From positions 45,471,777-45,535,776 of the forward strand of contig NC_065543.1 of the NCBI RefSeq assembly GCF_932294415.1: a stretch of 64,000 bases of DNA, in the 5' to 3' direction. Numbering within the stretch: the first letter of the stretch is position 1; each line of letters opens with the position of its first letter. Below the pieces are notes generated by a model. That model had not been told where the DNA came from, searched no databases, and saw only the letters and a list, made by a program, of their open reading frames with translations. Positions 35,350-46,779 of this stretch are shown piece after piece. A program made the position numbers and the translations under genes. This DNA is from Quercus robur. Its lineage: Eukaryota > Streptophyta > Magnoliopsida > Fagales > Fagaceae.

Positions 35350-36949
35350 AGGGTGAGTTTGGTTCAGCTTTTTGTAAAAGTGCATAATGAAAAAGTAAAG
35401 TTTTGTTAAAAGTGCATAATGAAAAAGTGGAGTTTCAAAAAGCTGAGTGTTTGGTAAAAGCTGTTAAAAAGTGCATAATAAAAAAACTGAGTGTTTGGTT
35501 AGCACTTATAAAAGTGGCAGTTTGAGGGATAAATTACCAAAAAGGACAATGTGTATATAAGGGAATTTATTTCATACTTTTTTTTTATGTGAGTTTGTTT
35601 CATACTTAAATCAACTACTTCATTATACTTAAATTAATTTTTCTCTTTCTAAAAAAATTATTTTTTTCTCACTAATATTAGCTAATAATAACCTACCACT
35701 TAAAATTTATTATGAAAGTATTGTGAAAATATTGTGATAAAAATTGATACTGATTTTAATTTTAACATACCATTAAAATTATTTTTTTCTCTTTCTAAAA
35801 AAATTATTTTTTTCTCACTAATATTAGTTAACCTTAAAATTTATTGTGAAAATATTGTGATAGCGTTTTTTTTTTTTTTTTTTTCTCTCTTTTTTTCTCT
35901 CCACACACGTGGCTCTCCTTACTTTTTTTTTCCTCTCTTTTTTTCTCCTCCACACACGTACCCACACTCTTTTCTTTTTTCTTTTTTCTTTTTCTCCTTT
36001 CCTCTTTAATTCATTTCATACCACTTCCTCTTCAGTCCAGAACGTTCCACCACAGCTCTCCTTCTTCTTCTTCTTTTTTTTTTTCCTCTGAGCACTTCAA
36101 AACGAACGGAGGATTTTTTTTTTTTCTCCTCAGTCCTTTTCTTTCCAGAATTTTTTTTTTCCTTCCTTCGTTCCACAGTGAGCTGAACCAAACTCACCCA
36201 ACTCATCCAACTTCAGAGTAAATCTGTATCCTTTTCTTTCCAGAATTTTTTTTTCCGTCATTTTCATTCGTTCCTTTTCTTGTCAGATCGGCTTCTATTC
36301 CGGAGACGGCAATGGCAGGGACTGTTTCGGTGCCGGTTGCTTTGATGATTGCGTTCCTGGCGTGTTCTAAGAGCCACCAGAACTCATCCGTCCTCTTGGA
36401 GAGACTCTTCAACTTCTTCTCCACCGGAACTCATCCACCGTAAGATGGGTACAAACTCCATTTGAAAGATTTTGCTACATTCTTTTTTTTTTTTTTTTTT
36501 TTTTTTTTTGCATTTTGAGGAATCCTAATTTGCAAGGGATTGATTTTTTTTTTCCTTAGCTGATTTGGGAATTTGTTATAGATTTTTTTGTGTTTGGATT
36601 TGGAAATTTGTTGGGAGAGCAGAGAGATGATTTAGGAATTTGTTATAGATTTTTTTGTGTTTGGATTTGGAAATTTGTTGGGAGAGCAGAGAGAGATGAG
36701 ATGAGAACTAATGATTTATCAAGGATAATTTCGTAATTTTTGGAAGAGCCCAACAGATCAAAATCAAAACGCGCATAAGTTTTTGTTTATGGACCTCCAG
36801 AGCTCCATAAACTCAAACGCGCGTTTTTGCACAAATATAAAATGCAACTTTTTCTAAAAAGTTGCGTTTTATACTTACCAAACACTATTTTCGGGCTGGC
36901 TTTTTTGAAAATGCGTGTTTTGGGCTAAAAACGCTGAAACAAACGGGCC
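35350..36949. mobile_element. PIF/Harbinger-like non-autonomous element, 1600 bp
   Basis: The left end GGGTGAGTTTGGTTCAGCTTTTT and the right end (inward) GGCCCGTTTGTTTCAGCGTTTTT are inverted repeats. TAA flanks both sides (35347-35349, 36950-36952), the Harbinger target. The interior has several direct duplications: CTCACTAATATTAG(C/T)TAA near 35676 and 35814, CCACACACGT near 35901 and 35950, CTTTCCAGAATTTTTTTTT near 36140 and 36237, and a ~66-bp unit at 36565-36700. A GC-richer segment around 36290-36445 may be captured host DNA. No transposase is visible. Confidence 0.82.
36312..36443 (+). CDS. Small ORF in a GC-richer patch of the Harbinger-like element, unknown
   Basis: ATG to TAA encodes 43 residues, beginning MAGTVSVPVALMIAFLAC and ending NFFSTGTHPP. 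The start is hydrophobic and could be a signal peptide or membrane segment. A GTAAGA donor-like site overlaps the end (near 36440), so it could be a captured first exon. I recognise no family. It may equally be chance. It is noted because base composition differs sharply from the surrounding T-rich DNA. Confidence 0.25.
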   Translation: MAGTVSVPVALMIAFLACSKSHQNSSVLLERLFNFFSTGTHPP

Positions 36950-37035
36950 TAACTCAATTCCCCTCATGGTCCCTGATTAAATCACCTCCACCAACAAATC
37001 TAGGTTGCCCAAGGAGGACACATGGGTGTTTAATT

Positions 37036-37800
37036 TGAAATAAAGGTAATCGTTTTATTTCAATAAGTAAAACGTGGGAAACAAATGCAGCATAAACTAT
37101 TTGCACGGGAAAGGAGTTGCACCCACACAAGCAAAATATCTCAACTAAAAAAAAAAAAAAAAAGATAATGAATTGTAAATCAATGAATTCCTCTGCATAT
37201 GGTTTCATTTTGACACAAAAATGAGCCATATGTACTCTAATGGCAAACCACCCATTACAATTTACAACCCCACGCGGCTTGATAAATCACACATGTACCT
37301 TCATCAACAAACCATCAAACCGAATACCCATCAAAGAGAGAATATGATATTAGAATAATGAATGTCATAGTTCATCTCCATATATCCTAAAATTTTGGAA
37401 GGTTTGGATAGCAGGATTTACACATTTAATTTTGAAGTTGAATAATTAAAATTCAAATATCTTGTTTGAATTGTTTAAAAAAAATTAAGGATTCGGATTT
37501 TGTATAATTAGTTTGAATAGTTTCAGAAGACCAAATTCTACTCTCTCTTTTTTCTCTTTCTTTTTTCATGTTTTAGATACTTAATACTAAACCTCTTAGT
37601 CCAATTCATCACATTTATAGTTTCATTAAGATACCCTTATATTGTGCACTCCATTAAAAGTTAACTTATTTATTTGTTTTTTTTCAGAAACACTTATTTA
37701 ACTTTTTATTAATTACTATTTACAGTAATAAGTCGGTTAATTAAACAAGTCATAAATAGAATTATAAAAATAAAAAAAGCAGCTAAAAGATAGGAGTAAT
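37036..37800. other. Intergenic, nothing recognised
   Basis: AT-rich DNA between two LINE remnants, with a poly(A) run at 37147-37163. Confidence 0.4.
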
Positions 37801-37804
37801 AGAA

Positions 37805-38210
37805 AACCAATGCTGAACTATGGGCGCTTAGAGATGGGTTGATTCTTGCTAAGGAAATGGGGATTCAGCAACTAATAATTGAACTTGATACTTTGAGTGT
37901 TGTGATCATTTTGAACAATGACACTGAAAATTCATTATTGGAACCACTTCTAATTGATTGCAAGAACCTTTTGAAAGAGTTTACCTGCAAGCGCGTGATC
38001 CATGCTTTTCGGGAAGCAAACCAATGCGCTAATGCATTGGCTAAAATGGGAGCGCAATTATTGTATAGTTTTGATGTTTTTTGTAACCCATTGTTTGTGA
38101 TGGAGGCTATTTTAGCTGTTGATAAAGCTAATTTATATTGTAATAGACTAGTAAATCCTTAGTTTTAATATTAAATCATGGTTTACCAAAAATAAAATAA
38201 AAGAAAACCC
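37805..38210 (+). mobile_element. LINE RNase H fragment, plus strand
   Basis: The frame from about 37809 reads NAELWALRDGLILAKEMG, then ELDTLSVV and FREANQCANALAKMGA, the full RNase H tail pattern of plant L1 LINEs. It ends with a stop at 38162 and an A-rich 3' end (about 38187-38210). The frame is open over about 118 codons, so this copy is younger than the one at 34880. It is 5' truncated. Confidence 0.85.
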
Positions 38211-38642
38211 ATTGCAAACGGAGTGACATTGACTTCTTAAGACGTGACACATTAAATGAAGACTAATAAGAAAATGAAGTGCACACAACACAACTCAACC
38301 GCCACCAACTGTTCTATATAACTTCTAAAACCGAAACTAAAATATATGAATTATGCTATGGATATAACTTTTGGCACAATTTTGTACAATAACTCATTAT
38401 ATGGTGAGCTGTAATTAGTAAAAATATGTCTTCACATAGCCTACTGGCATACCTTTATCAATGCGAGTTGTGATATAAAGTTGTGTCTCTATTATAATTC
38501 AAAATTTATATGTCTTACAACAAAACTAAGGTTGCATTTGCCATTAGTTTCAAGAATTAAATTTTTTTACCATTTAGCTAATATTTGCTACTATTTAATT
38601 TATTTTTACTATTATTTATAAGAACTATTATATTTTGGATTT
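38211..38642. other. Intergenic, nothing recognised
   Basis: AT-rich. No element ends or coding seen. Confidence 0.4.
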
Positions 38643-38783
38643 TACTAATGTGTGCTCTAAGGGCATACATTAAGCCATCCAATTTTGGAAACATTTTCTC
38701 GGGAATTGAAAAAGTTGTCAATACTTTTTCAATTCTCAAGAAAATATTTCCAAATATAGGTGGCTTAAGGGCACACATTAACT
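38643..38783. mobile_element. MITE, about 140 bp, nearly full-length inverted repeat
   Basis: TAATGTGTGCTCTAAGGGCA on the left pairs with the reverse complement of GCCTTAAGGGCACACATTA-type sequence on the right. Both arms continue through TTTGGAAA(C/T)ATTTTCT(C/T)G(G/A)GAATTGAAAAAGT. The whole element can form one long hairpin, making it a possible small-RNA source. Confidence 0.75.
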
Positions 38784-38856
38784 GGACTCTTATATTTTTT
38801 AGTACTATTCATGAGCTTTCTGCTACCTTTTAGCTTTATTTACAATATTTTCAGTA

Positions 38857-39640
38857 AAAAGTTTTTAGTTTCAACTACATAAGTTGTTTCCAAACGGACT
38901 TTAAGTATACGCTACAAGTAGATTCCAGTCAATTCAACGGGGTAAAATTACTAAAAAAAAAAAAAAAAAAAAAAGAAAAAGAAAAAGAAAGAAGAGTACA
39001 CTTTACAAAGTAGCAGAATAATACTCAGCTAACGCCGTGAATTAATGTCTCCGTCAACGTTCCGTCCCATTTATAACTATCAAGTCCCTCTCTCTCTCTC
39101 TCTCTCTCACTCACTCACAGTACTACCCTCACTCACACAGTTTTATTTTTTCACGCTTTCTTTCTCAGTATACTGTGCTTCGTGCACTCCAAAATCTGAA
39201 TAAAAAAAAAAAAATCAATTTCTACATTTCGGGTCATTCATTTTCAGCAAAAAAAATTTTAGTTTCAGTTATATAAGTTATTTCCAAATGGACTTTAACT
39301 ATACGTTACAAGTAAATTCTAGTCAATTCAACTAGTAAAATTGCTGAAAATATAAAAAAAAGATTACACTTTACAAAGTAGCAGAATAATACTCAGCTAA
39401 CGCCGTGAAGTAACGTCTCCGTCAACGTTCCGTCCCATTTATAACTATCAAGTCCCTCTCTCTCTCTCTCACTCACAGTACTACCCTCACTCACGCAGTT
39501 TTATTTTTTCACGCTTTCTTTCTCAGTATACTGTGCTTCGTGCACTCCGAAATCTGAACCCAAAAAAAAAATCAATCTCTGCATTTCGGGTCGTTCATTA
39601 TCCGACCCGACCGAAACCGCCCCACCGAAGATCCGATCCC
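38857..39640. repeat. Tandem duplication of the SIS3 promoter and 5' leader, ~394-bp period
   Basis: Two copies, about 38857-39245 and 39246-39640, share TTTACAAAGTAGCAGAATAA, ACGTTCCGTCCCATTTATAA and CAGTATACTGTGCTTCGTGC with few differences. Each includes a (CT)n run and a short A tract of different length. The second copy leads directly into the SIS3 start at 39752. Each copy would supply its own TATA-like CATTTATAACTA. Confidence 0.9.
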
Positions 39641-39751
39641 GATTTCGCACCCCCAAAATGCCGATGACCAAATCTCCTCCTCCTTCTTCTTCTTCTTCTT
39701 CTTCTTCATCACTGTAGAGCTTTCCGATTCCTCTTCCTCACTCTCGCTCCA

Positions 39752-42700
39752 ATGGCCATGAGAGGCGTCGATTTCAAATGGTCAGTTCCAAGCTTCAACT
39801 TTTGTGTGTGTATGTGTGTGTGAGTGATTGGTTTTGGAAATTTTGAAGTGAAAAATTTGTGGGTTTTTTTTTTTTGCAGGTACGATGGGTTTTTCTTGTC
39901 GATGCTGGCGACGAGTGTGTATCCTTTAATGGAGTATTGATTGTGTTTTTATTAGTATAGTTTAGTAGCTTTATAGTTTACTAAGATAAACATGGGAAAA
40001 ATGTTATAAAGACTTCAACTTTGTTTCTTTAACATTGATGGGTTATAGAGTGATTGTTGCAATCAATTGGAAGCGGTACCATTCTTGTACATACCCATTG
40101 CACATATGGATTGTGGTGGGTATTTTTAATTTTTAACTTTTTTTTTTTTTTTTTTTTACTATTTTATGCAATTTTTCAATTTGTGATGTACTAATAAGAG
40201 CTATGTGTTGTTATCTTTATTGGGTTTTTTTTTTTTAATAGGTTGATTACACTACCGTGTTTGTTTTTCGCCTGTTGATGTTCGTAGATAATGGGCTTGC
40301 GGCCGGAATGGGATTGTAAGGCCTTTTTCTCTTTCTTTTACTGTTGATTTTGCGATGAAGATCTTTTGTTACAATTTTAATGGAGGATAAAACATATGGT
40401 GTGGTTGTTTTGATAGAGTAGAGATGGGGTTTGTTAAGTATTTGGATTGATTTATTTGCTGAAAGTAGGCAAAAGGCTTTAAAAAGTTGAACATAAAGCT
40501 AAATGAGCTCTAGAATAAGCTAAACCAAATATATATGTTAGTTGAGAGTGTTTTTAGTGAGGCTGCTTTTGGGCTCATTGTTGTATTATTTCTGCATTTA
40601 AAGAATTTTGAGCTTATATAAGTCTTAACTTGTTTGGGTACCCATGACATGGATTACTCAAATGAAATTGAATGCCACTTTGTCTGGACAATTTTTGCAT
40701 TTGTTTAATAGTTTTATTATTATTATTATTTTTTTAAAGGTTATTAATGGTGAAAGTACTTAGATTTGATATTTGCATACAATTTGTATAAACTCATCAT
40801 GCATGGTTGTTATAATCATCTCAAGACAAGTTCTGCCTTGTAGGGTTTACAATGAATCCTTACTTTAGCTGCAGTTGTCAATATTGTGAGTTTAGTTTTG
40901 GGTTATTATTGTGTTCATAAGGTTCAACCTTTAACTGAAGTTTTGGTCAATATTATTTTAATAATCTAGAGTCAGAAGTTACCCTATCATTTCCTTGCAT
41001 GTTGACTCAGATCTCATCACTTGAATTGTTTTATGTGGTTTTTTAGTTTTCTTTTGGAGTGGCTGTATGGTTGTTATTCTTGTTTCTTTTTTAGCTTTTC
41101 AGTGGCACTTCATATAGCTAAATCTCATGTAATATCTTTTCCTTTCCTATGTCAAATTTATGTGCTTTTAGGGATTTTGGGCGGCAACAGAGGTATGCTC
41201 GTTTCTGTGGAAGAGTAGTGGTGCTTTCGATTTTGTCTCTACTACTGTATCCATTCCTTTGGGCTTGGACTGTAATTGGTACCCTCTGGTTCAGACGTGC
41301 AAAAGATTGTGTAAGTTTTTCATGCTATTGGTGTTCCTTTATTATCAGAGGCAACATCATTTGACAATGGCTAGTCTATGGGGCTAATGCACCAAATGCT
41401 TGCAGCTTCCTGAAGAAGGTCAGAAATGGGGTTTCCTCATTTGGTTGCTTTTTAGCTACTGCGGACTTTTTTGCATTGCTTGCATGTCCTTGGGGAAGGT
41501 TAGTGGCGCTCTTTGTCCCTTTGCATTTTTTGGATTTTAACAATGATTTGGCCCTATATCATGAGTGAGATCTTTCTTTTCTGTTTCATTTTTCATATTT
41601 TACTTCTCCCATCTTGTCTGGCCTGTTGCCCACCCTATTTGGCAATATAGCTTCTTGATGTTTCCCATTTTTAGCTTGTGCTGTTCTGATCCTTGTTGAA
41701 CATCTCCTTTGTAGTGGTTGACAAGAAGACAGGCACACTTACTACGCGCTCAACAAGGGATTCCTTTATCTGAATATGGGGTAAACTCTCAAATTACTTA
41801 CATCCTGAACTCTGAAGTGCTTGCAGCAATATTGACAGTTTTAATAATTTTTTGTGAGGATTTTTGCTGTCAGTTGCCTATATGCCTCATGGAAGCATAT
41901 GACCTTTCATGCCTTTTCCGTTTAAACTTAGTATCATAATAGAATGTTTTAACTGTAGTCAAGGAGCTACTTAGAGACCAATTTTTTTTAAGTATAGATT
42001 GTTTATCTGTGGGATGATGTATCACCACTATTCTATGCCTGATGCTAATATTTCCCTTAAAAACCTGTGTTTAAACCTACATAAGAAAAATGAGTTTAGT
42101 ACAATGTAATGCAACTTATATGACATGCCAGCTTCTTGTTATGAACACATAAGAATGAAAGTTTTGTAGAATGTCTTCAAACCTATAGAACATGCCTGAC
42201 TGATGATGTCAGTTCCAATGCAAATTGTATTTATTTGTATGTTACTTATGTTTCATGGGTCCTTGAATAAGACTGAGCAACTATGAAAAGTATTTCCCTC
42301 CATGTCCTAGGTTGTGGTTGACATGATCCGTGTACCAGATTGGGCATTTGAAGCTGCTGGTCAGGAAACAAGAAGCATGGGCCAAGATGCTGCTGCATAC
42401 CATCCTGGACTTTACTTGACTCCAGCTCAGGTAAGCATTCATTGGGTTTAGAGTTTACTCATTGCCATTAGTCTTTGTCTTCTTACTTGGTGCCCTTCTA
42501 TTTCATATTTCCTAGATAATATTATGTTAAATCTTTTTAAGCTCCTGATAGCTTTTTAGATGAACTCAAGGCTTAGACTGACATTGAAAAAGGGCTGATC
42601 AGAAATTATGCAATCATTATACTGGATGTATTAGTTATTATTCCCTCGTGATACTTCCAATTATCTCTTCATTGTGAAAATCATATTGCTTTAATCAACT

Positions 42701-42883
42701 TTGATCCTAATATCATCCTGTTCTGAATCCTGAAGGCTAGGATTTTTTATTTTTTGGTGGTTCACAGAGAGAAGCAGTAGAAGCACTCATTCAGGAACTT
42801 CCTAAGTTCAGGCTAAAGGCTGTTCCAACAGATTGTAGTGAATGTCCAATTTGCTTAGAAGAGTTCCATGTGGGAAATGAGGT

Positions 42884-42915
<32 letters not shown>

Positions 42916-43907
42916 TGATAAGTATGCTGTTTTCATGAGGTCTCTTTCACATTCTATTCACAATATATCATCTATACCCTATCACAGTAGCCAAATTTGT
43001 TCCTGATTTTAAAATTCAATAGTAGGGATGATACATTATGAATGCATCATGAAAGAAACCCTCTGAAAAGAGCACTACTCAAAGCAAAATGTATATATTA
43101 ATGTTAATCATTTCTTATTCAAATTATATGGGATTGATTGTTGGGCTTTTTTTTGCCATTTGGCTGTATGTGGGGCCATATGAAGTGATAGCGTGACAAA
43201 AAAAGTTTTGTAGCTTTTTAGGTTTATATTCAGAGGATCAGATTGTTTTGTGCTGATTCCTAACCTATGCAAATTCTTATTGTTTCTTTGTGCTTTTGTG
43301 TCTGGTTCTTTTGAATGTGGGTGGCCTAAAACTATTCATTTAATGTTTATTCCTAGAAAGCATGCAAATTCTTTGAAAAAAGTTAAACTCAGATGCAGAA
43401 CTGTTACATTAGGAGGTGCAGGCCATCACATCCATGCTCATGCATACACAGACATTAGGTATTATCAGTAGGACAGTTTAACACACAAATTTCATTCTAA
43501 AATTGGTCCAGGTTCGTGGCCTGCCTTGTGCTCACAATTTCCATGTAGAGTGCATTGATGAGTGGCTTCGACTGAATGTCAAATGTCCTCGGTGCCGTTG
43601 CTCAGTTTTCCCTAATCTTGACCTTAGTGCTTTATCTAATCTTCGTGCTGAAACTGAACGGTCATCTGCAAGCGTTATGACAACCAACAGATACGTAAGA
43701 GAACCTTCCAGCCAGAGCTATCTGTTGAGATTGCAGGGTCTGCTCCGTCCAGTGCGTACCGTAAATGCAGGGACAGCAGATGATACTGATATTTCTTTGG
43801 AAACTGTTGAAAATGGGGATGTGGCTCTGGCGACTCGGTATCCATCAAGCACTGAGCCCACCCCCTCAGTTGATCACATGTTTGTTGGGCAGGCCTTGCA
43901 ACACTAG
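39752..43907 (+). CDS. SIS3: SIS3-type membrane RING-H2 E3 ubiquitin ligase
   Basis: Ten exons: 39752-39780, 39880-39918, 40049-40115, 40242-40315, 41172-41310, 41406-41498, 41715-41780, 42311-42430, 42768-42881, 43512-43907. All joins are GT-AG and in frame, giving 378 residues. The protein starts MAMRGVDFKWYDGFFLSML and has about four hydrophobic segments encoded by exons 2-6. Then come a cytosolic linker (WAFEAAGQETR, YHPGLYLTPAQ) and a RING-H2 finger at 235-275: C235, C238, C253, H255, H258, C261, C272, C275. This matches what I know of Arabidopsis SUGAR-INSENSITIVE3 from end to end, a ligase needed for sugar responses in seedlings. The first exons are tiny, which is why simple frame scans miss them. 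The acidic C-tail diverges, as expected. It looks intact. Confidence 0.96.
42893..42915. repeat. (TC)n microsatellite at the SIS3 exon 9 donor
   Basis: About eleven TC units begin ten bases after the GTAATT donor of exon 9. Confidence 0.9.
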
Positions 43908-44450
43908 ACTGTTCCTGCTTTTATTTTTGACATTTTTTTACTATATCTCCTAACCCTGTGCTAAAAATATCAAAATGATACATGTCCATATTTGGCCATC
44001 ACATACTAGGCTCTTGTGATGGTTTCTCATTGTAATGAAGAGTTTATTGATTGATCCATGAATGTCTAAGTAATGGACAATTTGTGAACGATGCGTTCTT
44101 TTTGTTAACCAATGGAGATTAGAATTGCATTTGTGTAGTGCAGATTACTTTTGGTTTCATTTACTGTGTTGTGTTATAAGCTTTTTATTACTTCTGTATT
44201 TATCCTTGTGGAAAAGAAGGTTGGACCATGAACTTTCGATTATTAACTGCTTGAGAAATGATAGCCAACCATTTTAACGTTGATTGCTCCATGCATTCCA
44301 AGTGATGTTCCACCCTGTGCATAATACTGCATTAGAGTAGTATCAGTGGGCTTCGAGCAGCACCTAATCAACACACAGATGGTCACAGTTGCTCAAATAG
44401 GTTATTATTGGCATTTCTCTTGATTCTTTTATGGAACCCCTACTTGAACA
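43908..44450. other. 3' flank of SIS3
   Basis: Presumed 3' UTR (the TAATGAA and ATTGATTGATC region near 44030 may hold poly(A) signals). No other feature. Confidence 0.5.
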
Positions 44451-44523
44451 GCTGGAATAGCTCAGTTGGCTAGAGCGTGTGGCTGTTAACCACAAGGTCG
44501 GAGGTTCAAGCCCTCCTTCTAGC
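44451..44523 (+). tRNA. tRNA-Asn (GTT)
   Basis: A 73-nt cloverleaf: acceptor GCTGGAA/TTCTAGC with one G-U pair, D stem GCTC/GAGC, anticodon stem TGTGG/CCACA with loop CTGTTAA (anticodon GTT at 44485-44487), T stem GGAGG/CCTCC with loop TTCAAGC. Box A and box B fit pol III. A T run starts at 44525 as terminator. No intron, and CCA is not encoded, so it is a normal nuclear gene. Confidence 0.97.
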
Positions 44524-45145
44524 TTTTTAGTTTAAGAGGTCGGGTTTTGGTGTGATAACAAGTGTCTTTCATCATAATCAATAGGTAGCAAGTTTGTATC
44601 CAAAAATTAGTCTCTTCAAAATAAATTTGGGGTAGGGCAACCTACCATGATCTCTCGCCGTAATAGTGAGAGTTTTGTACATTGGGTACAACTAAAGGGA
44701 AAGAATGAAATTGGTGAGTAGTGTATAGATTCCTTTCTTGAACTGGTTACATAAGTAGTGCGGAATTTGAACTTTGTATTTTGGAAGTGCCCGGATGGCA
44801 AATGGAGCTAGAAAGTTATAGCTTCTTATTTTGTTTCTGGAATCGAACCCAGAATGCCTTACCTTCCCTTACCAGAGAGTAAGGTGTATCCTCTAAATTC
44901 TAGGACAAAATCTTATGGTCGAGATTATGTGATGGGAAAGTACTTGTTTCAGACAACACGTATGTATCCTAATGTCATTTTCTTTTTATAATTCAATTGT
45001 GACCTTAGATTGGCCGAAAGTATGGCCGAACATGTTTAGACAATGATGGTTGGAGGAGGGCCTGTCGTGGAATCTAAAACTCGGTTGCTAAAAATGATAA
45101 AACATAGGCACATGGTTACCATTTCATCCAAATATAAAAACACAG
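44524..45145. other. Intergenic after tRNA-Asn
   Basis: No gene. On the minus strand GGGTTCGATTCC near 44842-44853 is a perfect box B, but no box A can be placed, so a SINE is not claimed. Confidence 0.4.
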
Positions 45146-45600
45146 GGGCCTATTTGGTTTGAGGAAAAAAATAGGTATATTTTGTATTCATTTTCAGTTT
45201 TGCGGGACCAATCACTAAAAAACTTGTTTGATTTTGTATTTGTATTTAGTTTTCATTTTTAGTATTCAAAAAAATAAGATTTGAATATAAAAACTAAATA
45301 CAACTTTTTGATGTTTACATTTTCTTGAAAATGAATACAGTGGCATTTTCGTAAAAAAATCAAATCTGTAGATCCCATTATTACTAACTTATCACATCAA
45401 AGAACACTCTCTTTCTCTATTTGTTGGTGATTGTTATATATATATATATATATATATATAAAGTAAAGTGAAGGAGAAGACAAAACAGAAAATGATACCA
45501 AAAAAAAAAAAAAGATAGAAACAAATAATGAGTACAAGATTTGAAAATAGAAAATTAGTACGAAAATAAATACAACCACAACACAAATCAAACAAGCCCA
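45146..45600. mobile_element. Harbinger-like MITE, about 455 bp
   Basis: The left end GGGGCCTATTTGGTTTGAGG and the right end (inward) GGGCTTGTTTGATTTGTG are inverted repeats of the Harbinger look. The interior is AT-rich with a (TA)n run at 45436-45460 and a poly(A) run. No clear target duplication. Confidence 0.6.
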
Positions 45601-46133
45601 AAGTTTCTTATTAATTTCCAACGCAGGCATTGAGTACTTGCAAAAGATACCATTATTACGAGTCTATGTACTTTGTTTTCACTTTTATGTCAAGTTTTAC
45701 CACTTGTGCATCTATTAGCCAATAATTAATAGTGGGTAAAGAAGAATAATGCCTCCCCCTTGAATATGACACTCGAGTCATTTGGTGTCATTGGAATAAG
45801 CAAAGCAGTCCCTCTAAGCCATACTTTGAGCACCATCTAAGCCTATCAAATGCTTGAGAGTGCTGGATGGAAATTTTCTGATATATCAATGATTCAATGA
45901 TGCTTTTCCTTGCTTTCTCAGCTATGGCAAAGAGCTATAATTAGACATAGATAATGTTAAATCACGGGTCCACAGAATGGATACCAATGATCAGCTCACC
46001 AAATTCATGCTGCATCTTATGTTGACCATTGTTAAGCTTGGAAGCTAGTTGCCTTCTTGTTTCCCGTACACATAATTTTGCTTGCGACAAAACGTAACTA
46101 AAATTTTGCTTCACTACAAAAAAGTTACATTAA

Positions 46134-46377
46134 TGGTGTGTTTGGATACCGTTTATTTTGCTGAAAACTGAAAACACTATAGTAAAATAATTTTTAAATG
46201 TATGAATAGTGCCGTGGGACCCATTTGTAATGAAATTTTTGCTAAAAAAGAGATTTGTGGATCCTGTAAACAGTGCACGAGATCCACTGAATAGTGCATA
46301 CTCACGTGAAACACTCTTCTAAAAAAAAAATAAACGCCAAAATGCATACGCTCGCAGCTGTATCCAAACGGGTACTA
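46134..46377. mobile_element. TIR MITE, about 240 bp (GTTTGGATAC family)
   Basis: The left end GGTGTGTTTGGATACCGTTT and the right end (inward) GTACCCGTTTGGATACAGC are inverted repeats. The interior AAACTGAAAACACTATAGTA and GAATAGTGC(C/A) marks a family that is common in woody dicots. The same family, inverted, occurs at 57814. The superfamily (hAT or Harbinger) is unsure. Confidence 0.75.
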
Positions 46378-46539
46378 AATAAACTAGTTAGCTAATGTCC
46401 CATGCGATGTATGGGTACAACATAAATTTATTTTAAAATATTTTATAAAGAGCTATATTTTTTCTCTATAAAATTATCTTTATGACCATGCATAATATTT
46501 ATTCTTAATATCGCTGCCTCTACCATAGCTCCCAACCAT

Positions 46540-46742
46540 GAATTATCTCCCTTGTTGGATTATAACTTGTCAATAACATATGCTAAATCTCCCCCTAAGA
46601 TGATATTTCTTACACCTATCTCAATTGCAAAATTAACAGCTTGGACAACCGCTGCTAGTTTTGCCTCATTTGAATTCGAATTACTCACCATTTGCAACTC
46701 AATGCTTGCAATGAGCAATTTGTTATTATCTCGAATCAAAAT
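46540..46742 (-). mobile_element. LINE RNase H remnant, minus strand
   Basis: Read on the minus strand it encodes VLIRDNNKLLIASIELQM, then NEAKLAAVVQAVNFAIEIGV and GGDLAYVIDKL, the first half of the LINE RNase H domain (VIRD..G.VIA...; EA.A...A..FA...G....E.D). A stop follows. No tail is visible. Confidence 0.75.
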
Positions 46743-46779
46743 TCATACTTCCGCTTTGTTCTTTAAAAATTGTTCCATT

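Larger units (their letters stand above)
34880..37035 (-). mobile_element. LINE RNase H remnant split by a Harbinger-like insertion
   Basis: Minus strand. The right piece (about 36950-37035) encodes LGQPRFVGGGDLIRDHEGN. The left piece (about 34880-35349) encodes FGRAIAITSSVAVELWA and further on ISHCYKEANKCADALTRR, all typical of the LINE RNase H domain. When the 1600-bp element between them and one copy of the TTA duplication are set aside, the two pieces are collinear. Frame breaks are present: TGA stands where the family has Trp after DHEGN, and a break follows VELWA. The LINE is therefore an old dead copy. The 3' end is near 34880, without a clear poly(A) tail. Confidence 0.82.

Noticed and set aside
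44830-44900. Minus-strand box B (GGGTTCGATTCC) suggesting a SINE or tRNA
   Set aside because: No box A, tail or cloverleaf could be placed.
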